Origin: JBFWWW01 sp050245975
Lineage (GTDB): Bacteria > Pseudomonadota > Alphaproteobacteria > Rhizobiales > Hyphomicrobiaceae
Direction of reading: 5' to 3'
DNA length: 7,771 bases
Assembly (NCBI GenBank): GCA_050245975.1
Contig: JBFWWW010000187.1
Coordinates: 1 to 7,771, forward strand
In this document: positions 1 to 7,771 of the stretch, piece by piece
Position numbering within the stretch: the stretch's first letter is position 1
Layout: every line of letters begins with the position of its first letter
Notes under the pieces: model-generated
Database searches by the model: none
Told to the model about the DNA's origin: nothing
What the model saw: the letters and a program-made list of their open reading frames with translations, nothing else
Position numbers and translations under genes: made by a program

Positions 1-127
1 GGGCCTTGCCCTGTTCCGCCAAAACCTTCGTGATCGCAGCCGTCAGCGACGTCTTCCCGTGGTCAACGTGACCGATCGTGCCAATGTTGCAATGCGGCTT
101 CGTCCGCTCAAACTTCGCTTTCGCCAT
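1..127 (-). CDS. tuf: Elongation factor Tu, N-terminal fragment (cut by left window edge)
   Basis: EF-Tu is the GTPase that carries aminoacyl-tRNA to the ribosomal A site in the cytoplasm. Only the first 42 residues lie in the window; the gene continues past position 1. The visible part starts MAKAKFERTKPHCNIGTIGH and contains the full G1/P-loop GHVDHGKT at residues 19-26, followed by SLTAAIT, the family's normal N-terminus. The ATG at 127-125 is supported by the family start and by an AGGAG Shine-Dalgarno (136-140) 8 nt upstream. It follows fusA after a 62-nt gap with no clear promoter, so it is probably cotranscribed as the next gene of the str operon; a promoter inside fusA cannot be excluded. 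Alphaproteobacteria often carry a second tuf copy elsewhere, which this window cannot show. The identity is secure; nothing can be said about domains II and III. Confidence 0.97.
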   Translation of the reverse strand, partial: MAKAKFERTKPHCNIGTIGHVDHGKTSLTAAITKVLAEQGKA

Positions 128-189
128 TGTCGGCTCTCCTCACGTCGTCTTCGTCTGTCGGGCTCCGGCTTCACGGCCGGGGGCCGGCA
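128..189 (-). other. fusA-tuf intercistronic gap with small competing stems
   Basis: This 62-nt spacer lies between the fusA stop and the tuf start. Just after the fusA stop it has a GC-rich inverted repeat, GCCGG (176-180) and CCGGC (184-188) with a 3-nt loop. The same GCCGG arm can pair instead with CCGGC at 165-169, so two 5-bp stems compete. No T-tract follows on the minus strand, so it does not look like an intrinsic terminator. The tuf Shine-Dalgarno is at 136-140. Such short GC stems can arise by chance in GC-rich DNA; any regulatory role is inference. Confidence 0.45.
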
Positions 190-2265
190 TCAGGCGTATT
201 TTGCTTTCACTTCTTCGGCCACATTGCGCGGCACCTCGGCATAGTGCGCAAACTGCATCGTGTAGGATGCGCGGCCCTGGCTCATGGAGCGCAGCTGGCT
301 CACGTATCCGAACATGTTGGCCAGCGGCACGTTGGCGCGAATGACCGTCGCGTTGCCGCGCATCTCCTGGTTGCGGATCTGACCGCGCCGACTATTGATG
401 TCGCCGATGACGCCACCGACGAAATCGCCGGGCGTGACCACCTCGACGTCCATGATCGGCTCCAGCAGCTTCACACCGGCCTTCGCGCAACCCTCCTTCA
501 TCGCCTGCCGCGAGGCGATCTCGAAGGCGATCGCGGAGCTGTCCACCTCGTGGAATGCGCCGTCAATCAGCGTTACCTTCATGTCGACCATCGGGAAGCC
601 GATCAGCACGCCGGCGTCCCAGACGCTGTTCACGCCCTTCTCGACGCCGGGAATATATTCCTTCGGCACGGCGCCGCCGACGATCTCGCTCTCGAAGTCG
701 TTGCCCTTGCCAGCCTCGTTGGGCTCGAGCTTCAGCTTGACGCGGGCGAACTGGCCCGTGCCGCCGGTCTGCTTCTTGTGCGTATAGTCGATCTCGGTCG
801 CGCGCGCCAAAGCCTCGCGATAGGCAACCTGCGGAGCGCCGACATTGGCCTCGACGCCATGCGTACGCTTCAGGATATCGACCTTGATGTCGAGATGCAG
901 CTCGCCCATTCCCTTGAGAATGGTCTGACCCGACTCCTGGTCGACGCCAACCCGGAAGGACGGATCCTCCAGGGACATGGCATTGAGCGCCAGCGCCATC
1001 TTCTCCTGATCGGCCTTCGACTTCGGCTCGATCGACATCTCGATGACAGGGTTCGGGAACTCCATCTTCTCGAGCAGCACGGGCTTTGCCGGATCGCTCA
1101 GGGTCTCGCCAGTGCGGGTATCCTTCAGGCCGGAGAGGGCAACAATGTCACCGGTGAAGGCTTCCTTGATCTCCTCGCGCTGGTCGGCGTGCATCAGATA
1201 CATGCGACCGACGCGCTCCTTCTTGTCGCGCGTGGTGTTGGCGAGCGCCATGCCGCTCTCGAGCTTGCCCGAGTAGATGCGGCAGAAGGTGATCGAGCCA
1301 ACGTGCTCGAAATTCATGATCTTGAAAGCCAGCATCGACAGCGGCTCGCTATCGAGCGGTTTGCGCTCCGTCGGCTGGCCCGTCTTCATGTCGATGGCCT
1401 TGTAGGCCTCGCGATCGGCGGGCGAAGGCAGGAAATCGACCACAGCGTCGAGCAGCGGCTGGATGCCCTTGTTCTTGAACGCCGAGCCGCACATCATCGG
1501 ATAGAAGGCGCGCGTGATGGTTGCCTTGCGGATGCACTTCTTGAGCGTGTCGAGATCGGGCTCCTTACCATCGAGGTAAGCACCCATCACGTCGTCGTCC
1601 ATCTCGACGGCCGCCTCGACGAGCGCAGCCCGGTACTCGGCGGCCTTGTCCTGCAGGTCGGCCGGAATATCGGTCTCGGTAAACTTGGCGCCTTTGTCGT
1701 CGCCGTCCCAGACGAGAGCCCTCATCCGCAGGAGGTCAATGACACCCTTGAAGTTGCTCTCGGCGCCGATGGGAAGCTGCAGCGGCACGGGACGCGCACC
1801 GAGCTTCTCCTTGATGTCATCGACGCACATGAAGAAGTCGGCGCCGGTCTTGTCCATCTTGTTGGCGAAGATGATGCGCGGCACGCCGTACTTATCGCCC
1901 TGGCGCCAGACGGTCTCAGTCTGGGGCTCAACGCCCTGATTGCTGTCGAGCACGCACACGGCGCCGTCGAGCACGCGCAGCGAACGCTCCACCTCGATGG
2001 TGAAGTCGACGTGACCGGGAGTATCGATGATGTTGAGCCGCAGGCCGTTCCAGAAGCAGGTCGTCGCGGCCGACGTGATGGTGATGCCGCGCTCGGCCTC
2101 CTGCTCCATGAAATCCATCGTCGCGGCGCCGTCATGCACCTCGCCGATCTTGTAGTTCTTGCCGGTGTAGTAGAGGATCCGCTCAGTCGTCGTCGTCTTC
2201 CCGGCATCGATGTGGGCCATGATGCCGAAATTGCGGTAGTCCTCGATTTTATGCGAACGGGGCAT
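190..2265 (-). CDS. fusA: Elongation factor G (EF-G), complete
   Basis: EF-G is the cytoplasmic GTPase that drives translocation of tRNA and mRNA after peptide bond formation and, with RRF, splits ribosomes for recycling. The 691-residue protein has the usual length. The G domain shows G1 AHIDAGKT (17-24), G2 RGIT (59-62), G3 DTPGH (81-85), G4 NKMD (135-138) and G5 GSAFK (260-264). Domain IV begins near the GGTGQ motif (501-505) and carries the tip loop DGAFHEVDSS with His572, which reaches the decoding centre. Domain V contains VVTPGDFVGGVIGDINSRRG around residues 609-628. The ATG start is supported by the family N-terminus (MPRSHKIEDYRNFGIMAHID) and by TTGAGG (2273-2278), whose GAGG core lies 7 nt upstream. 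The gap to rpsG is 23 nt, which allows translational coupling. It is a canonical EF-G of the main type, with no truncation or missing catalytic residue. Confidence 0.98.
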   Translation of the reverse strand: MPRSHKIEDYRNFGIMAHIDAGKTTTTERILYYTGKNYKIGEVHDGAATMDFMEQEAERGITITSAATTCFWNGLRLNIIDTPGHVDFTIEVERSLRVLDGAVCVLDSNQGVEPQTETVWRQGDKYGVPRIIFANKMDKTGADFFMCVDDIKEKLGARPVPLQLPIGAESNFKGVIDLLRMRALVWDGDDKGAKFTETDIPADLQDKAAEYRAALVEAAVEMDDDVMGAYLDGKEPDLDTLKKCIRKATITRAFYPMMCGSAFKNKGIQPLLDAVVDFLPSPADREAYKAIDMKTGQPTERKPLDSEPLSMLAFKIMNFEHVGSITFCRIYSGKLESGMALANTTRDKKERVGRMYLMHADQREEIKEAFTGDIVALSGLKDTRTGETLSDPAKPVLLEKMEFPNPVIEMSIEPKSKADQEKMALALNAMSLEDPSFRVGVDQESGQTILKGMGELHLDIKVDILKRTHGVEANVGAPQVAYREALARATEIDYTHKKQTGGTGQFARVKLKLEPNEAGKGNDFESEIVGGAVPKEYIPGVEKGVNSVWDAGVLIGFPMVDMKVTLIDGAFHEVDSSAIAFEIASRQAMKEGCAKAGVKLLEPIMDVEVVTPGDFVGGVIGDINSRRGQIRNQEMRGNATVIRANVPLANMFGYVSQLRSMSQGRASYTMQFAHYAEVPRNVAEEVKAKYA

Positions 2266-2288
2266 ATCGTTGCCTCAATAGATCCTGG

Positions 2289-2759
2289 TCACCAGCGGTA
2301 ATGCGAAAAGGCGCGGTTCGCCTCCGCCATCTTGTGCGTGTCTTCGCGCTTCTTCACCGCTGTTCCGCGATTGTTGGCTGCATCGAAAAGCTCGCTCGAA
2401 AGCCGCTCTTCCATCGTGTTCTCGTTGCGGGCGCGCGCCGCTGAAATGATCCAGCGGATGGCCAGCGCCTGACGCCGCTCGGTACGCACCTCGACCGGCA
2501 CCTGATACGTCGCACCGCCGACACGCCGCGAGCGCACCTCGACCGAGGGCATCACGTTGTCGAGCGCCTGGTGGAAGAGCTGGATCGGGTCCGACTTCGC
2601 CTTCTGCTGCATGCGGTCGAGCGCGCCGTAGACGATGCTCTCGGCGACCGACTTCTTGCCCTCCTTCATGATGGAGTTCATGAACTTGGACACGACGAGA
2701 TCACCGAACTTCGGGTCCGGATTGATTTCGCGCTTATCAGCTGAATGCCGACGGGACAT
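2289..2759 (-). CDS. rpsG: 30S ribosomal protein S7, complete
   Basis: S7 is a primary binder of the 3' major domain of 16S rRNA. It nucleates assembly of the 30S head and lines the E site and mRNA exit channel. The 156-residue product begins MSRRHSADKREINPDPKFGD and ends AFSHYRW, matching alphaproteobacterial S7 in length and ends. The conserved stretches KFMNSIMKEGKK (25-36) and the RSRRVGGATYQVPVEV segment (about 76-91) are intact; the latter includes part of the beta-hairpin arm. The ATG has a purine-rich Shine-Dalgarno, AAGGAAGGG (2764-2772), about 4-8 nt upstream depending on register. It lies 73 nt after rpsL and 23 nt before fusA. In E. coli, S7 represses its own operon by binding the rpsL-rpsG intercistronic RNA; the equivalent spacer here is structured, but conservation of that control is inference. 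Confidence 0.98.
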   Translation of the reverse strand: MSRRHSADKREINPDPKFGDLVVSKFMNSIMKEGKKSVAESIVYGALDRMQQKAKSDPIQLFHQALDNVMPSVEVRSRRVGGATYQVPVEVRTERRQALAIRWIISAARARNENTMEERLSSELFDAANNRGTAVKKREDTHKMAEANRAFSHYRW

Positions 2760-2832
2760 TTCGCCCTTCCTTCTCTAAACCCGTTCGCTCAGACGGACCG
2801 CAGCGGGCCATCCAATACAAAGAGGCCCAAAA
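2760..2832 (-). promoter_or_regulatory. rpsL-rpsG intercistronic region, candidate S7 autoregulatory site
   Basis: This 73-nt spacer separates the rpsL stop from the rpsG start. At its rpsL end it contributes the 3' arm of the hairpin described at 2820-2847. At its rpsG end it carries the AAGGAAGGG ribosome-binding site. In between is a GC-rich segment with only weak self-pairing (for example CCGT with ACGG). In E. coli the corresponding spacer is the operator for translational repression by S7. Position and presence of structure are compatible with that role here, but I cannot recognise the E. coli motif, so this is an inference from location. Confidence 0.35.
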
Positions 2833-2847
2833 TCACTTGGGCCTCTT
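2820..2847 (-). terminator. Perfect 11-bp hairpin spanning the rpsL stop codon (attenuator or partial terminator candidate)
   Basis: On the minus strand AAGAGGCCCAA (2847-2837) and TTGGGCCTCTT (2830-2820) are exact reverse complements separated by a 6-nt loop, GTGATT. The rpsL stop codon TGA (2835-2833) sits inside that loop. The 5' arm is made of the last four rpsL codons (Lys-Arg-Pro-Lys). After the stem comes TGTATTGG, which is only modestly T-rich, so complete termination is unlikely. Partial termination, RNA 3'-end protection or translational control would each fit. The inverted repeat is directly visible; its function is inferred. Confidence 0.55.
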
Positions 2848-3204
2848 GGCTCCGTACTTCGACCTGCGCTGCTTGCGGGCACCAACGCCTTGCGTGTCGA
2901 GAACGCCGCGAATGATGTGATAGCGGACGCCCGGAAGGTCCTTCACGCGGCCGCCGCGGATCATCACCACCGAGTGCTCCTGGAGGTTATGACCCTCGCC
3001 CGGGATATAACCGATGACCTCGAAGCCGTTGGTGAGGCGGACCTTGGCGACCTTGCGCAGCGCCGAGTTCGGCTTTTTCGGCGTCGTTGTATAGACGCGC
3101 GTGCAGACACCGCGCTTTTGCGGGCATCCCTGCATGTGTCGCGATTTCTCGCGATAGGTCTTCTGCTGCCTCGGCTTGCGGATCAGCTGCTGTATCGTTG
3201 GCAT
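2833..3204 (-). CDS. rpsL: 30S ribosomal protein S12, complete
   Basis: S12 sits at the decoding centre of the small subunit, contacts helices 18, 27 and 44 of 16S rRNA, and helps control decoding accuracy. The product is 123 residues and begins MPTIQQLIRKPRQQKTY. The decoding loops are intact: TTTPKKPNSALRK (39-51), with Lys43 and Lys44, and GGRVKDLPGVRYH (84-96), with Lys88 and Asp89, the latter being the residue methylthiolated by RimO in many bacteria. Lys43 and Lys88 are wild type, so no common streptomycin-resistance substitution is seen. The frame is open 33 codons further upstream to a GTG at 3303, but the family N-terminus and a GGAAG Shine-Dalgarno 6 nt upstream fix the ATG at 3204-3202. 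It is the first gene of the str operon. Residues 17-27 and 107-110 differ from the best-known alphaproteobacterial S12s, as expected for variable positions. Confidence 0.98.
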   Translation of the reverse strand: MPTIQQLIRKPRQQKTYREKSRHMQGCPQKRGVCTRVYTTTPKKPNSALRKVAKVRLTNGFEVIGYIPGEGHNLQEHSVVMIRGGRVKDLPGVRYHIIRGVLDTQGVGARKQRRSKYGAKRPK

Positions 3205-3210
3205 GCGCCA

Positions 3211-3215
3211 CTTCC
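3211..3215 (-). promoter_or_regulatory. Shine-Dalgarno of rpsL
   Basis: GGAAG lies 6 nt before the ATG at 3204. It decides the rpsL start in favour of the MPTI methionine over upstream in-frame starts. It falls within the loop of a possible 5-bp stem formed by 3223-3227 and 3205-3209. Confidence 0.7.
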
Positions 3216-3222
3216 ACGTTGC

Positions 3223-3245
3223 GGCGCTTCTCAAACGAAAGCGCC
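3223..3245 (-). repeat. Inverted repeat (7-bp stem) immediately upstream of the rpsL ribosome-binding site
   Basis: The minus strand reads GGCGCTT (3245-3239), a 9-nt loop, then AAGCGCC (3229-3223), an exact 7-bp inverted repeat. Part of the second arm, GCGCC (3227-3223), is also complementary to GGCGC at 3209-3205, which abuts the ATG and would enclose the Shine-Dalgarno in a 13-nt loop. The two pairings exclude each other. The repeat is visible; switching behaviour is inference. Confidence 0.5.
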
Positions 3246-3254
3246 AAACCCACG

Positions 3255-3269
3255 ATGCCGAGACGGCAT
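3255..3269 (-). repeat. Small inverted repeat in the str leader
   Basis: ATGCCG (3255-3260) and CGGCAT (3264-3269) are exact reverse complements separated by 3 nt, giving a compact 6-bp hairpin in the leader RNA. It has no T-tract, so it is not a terminator. It may simply be structural or due to chance. Confidence 0.45.
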
Positions 3270-3406
3270 TTCGCGCGTCCGGCTCGAAAAACCAGAGGAT
3301 CACAGGTCCGCCGAAGCGCCCCCGGGATCATGGCCCGAAAATTGTGCTCTGCTTTGTGACGGCAGCGTTTAGGCCTGGCCGGGAATTACCCCTGGCCGCA
3401 GGTGCG

Positions 3407-3420
3407 ACCTACCACCTACC
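3407..3420 (-). repeat. Tandem duplication of a 7-mer near the predicted transcript start
   Basis: GGTAGGT occurs twice without a gap, about 8 nt downstream of the predicted start of the rpsL transcript. The position would suit an operator half-site pair or an initially transcribed region signal, but no known factor is recognised. Confidence 0.4.
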
Positions 3421-3434
3421 GTGAGAGTTGGCGC

Positions 3435-3463
3435 AAAATATACAGCTCGTCCCGCAAGGTCAA
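3435..3463 (-). promoter_or_regulatory. Sigma70-type promoter candidate for the str operon
   Basis: On the minus strand TTGACC (3463-3458) is a near-consensus -35 box. It is followed by TATATTTT (3442-3435), which gives a -10 box of TATATT at 15-nt spacing or TATTTT at the preferred 17-nt spacing. It lies after the rpoC terminator and before rpsL, where an operon promoter is expected, and it is one of the few AT-rich elements in an otherwise GC-rich gap. The predicted start is an A near 3428-3429. This would be the main housekeeping promoter for rpsL-rpsG-fusA-tuf. Confidence 0.65.
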
Positions 3464-3591
3464 CACCTCACGCGCCGGCGACGAGAATAAATTTCACCCC
3501 TTCGAGCAAATCCGGCCGCGCGCCTGCTGCAGGGCCAAAAGCCCAGCAAATCTGCTGCTGCTGCACGGCGCCAGGTCGCCGAGACTCCGGC
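3464..3591. other. Gene-free segment between rpoC terminator and str promoter
   Basis: No gene is supported here. It contains (CTG)4 at 3552-3563, an 8-nt direct repeat AGCAAATC at 3505-3512 and 3545-3552 spaced exactly 40 nt apart, and a bulged inverted repeat (TGCT, GGGC at 3525-3535 with GCCC, AGCA at 3541-3548). It lies directly upstream of the proposed promoter, so it may hold activator or UP-like sites. An AT-rich patch (TTTATT on the minus strand, about 3488-3493) is the only clearly AT-rich part. Confidence 0.35.
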
Positions 3592-3623
3592 AAAAAGCAA
3601 ACGGCCGCCCTGCGGCGGCCGTT
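3592..3623 (-). terminator. Rho-independent terminator after rpoC
   Basis: The minus strand forms a perfect 10-bp GC-rich stem, AACGGCCGCC (3623-3614) with GGCGGCCGTT (3609-3600), around a 4-nt loop. It is followed by TGCTTTTT (to 3592). It begins 26 nt after the rpoC stop codon. The plus-strand side lacks a matching T-tract, so it acts in the rpoC direction only. It should end the rpoBC transcript and separate it from the str operon. Confidence 0.88.
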
Positions 3624-3649
3624 CACGTTGTTCATGCGGTTGGCGCGGC

Positions 3650-7771
<4,122 letters not shown>

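Larger units (their letters stand above)
3205..3428 (-). promoter_or_regulatory. Predicted 5' leader of the str operon
   Basis: If transcription starts about 7 nt after the proposed -10 box (near 3428), the rpsL mRNA has a leader of about 220 nt, long for a ribosomal protein operon. It holds, in transcript order, a tandem 7-mer GGTAGGT-GGTAGGT (3407-3420), a stem GGCC-A-GGG with CCC-GGCC around the TAATT segment (about 3377-3397), a 3-nt-loop hairpin ATGCCG/CGGCAT (3255-3269), and a 7-bp hairpin just before the ribosome-binding site (3223-3245). I recognise no known riboswitch or leader family. No short open frame in it has a convincing ribosome-binding site. Confidence 0.4.

Noticed and set aside
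127..2301. 724-codon plus-strand open frame opposite fusA
   Set aside because: It is the antisense shadow of fusA, kept open by GC-biased codons. The translation is a low-complexity mix rich in His, Leu, Arg and Asp with no family resemblance.
2833..3303. N-terminally extended rpsL starting at GTG 3303
   Set aside because: The extra 33 residues are not part of the S12 family, while the ATG at 3204 gives the exact family N-terminus and has a GGAAG Shine-Dalgarno.
3310..3330. cUUCGg tetraloop hairpin in the str leader
   Set aside because: Only three base pairs support the loop before a mismatch, which is too weak to call.
2987..3331. Possible leader protein of 114 residues overlapping the rpsL start in another frame
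   Set aside because: There is no ribosome-binding site before its ATG, most of it is a frame shadow of rpsL, and the composition is not protein-like.
3552..3563. (CTG)4 as a microsatellite or phase-variation tract
   Set aside because: Only four triplet units in a non-coding, GC-rich area; too short to predict slippage control.

Overview
The window is a stretch of core information-processing genes from a GC-rich alphaproteobacterium. Every gene reads on the minus strand, so transcription runs from high to low coordinates. The gene order is rpoC, rpsL, rpsG, fusA, tuf: the end of the rpoBC RNA polymerase operon followed directly by the str operon. The protein sequences (EF-Tu N-terminus, 156-residue S7, 123-residue S12, SI3-containing beta-prime) fit Alphaproteobacteria. 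Hyphomicrobiales is the most likely order, but this is judged by eye without a search and the genus is not resolved.

Layout from high to low coordinates: rpoC is cut by the right edge and lacks about 37 N-terminal residues. It ends at 3650 and is followed by a strong intrinsic terminator (3592-3623). A gene-free stretch (3205-3649) then holds that terminator, a sigma70-type promoter candidate (3435-3463) and a predicted leader of about 220 nt with several small inverted and direct repeats. Next come rpsL (2833-3204), a perfect 11-bp hairpin over the rpsL stop codon (2820-2847), rpsG (2289-2759), fusA (190-2265), and tuf, cut by the left edge (1-127).

The genes together supply the catalytic beta-prime subunit of RNA polymerase, two 30S ribosomal proteins (S12 at the decoding centre, S7 in the head) and the two main elongation GTPases. 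The four str genes are closely spaced (gaps of 73, 23 and 62 nt), each with its own Shine-Dalgarno sequence. They look like one transcription unit, separated from rpoBC by the terminator and served by their own promoter.

I found no mobile element, CRISPR array, tRNA, rRNA, defence gene or unknown protein-coding gene, and nothing that looks like an undescribed system. The points worth a second look are all regulatory: the hairpin whose loop contains the rpsL stop codon, the competing stems around the rpsL ribosome-binding site, and the repeats in the str leader and promoter region. The very long plus-strand open frames opposite fusA and rpoC are reading-frame shadows of biased codon use.
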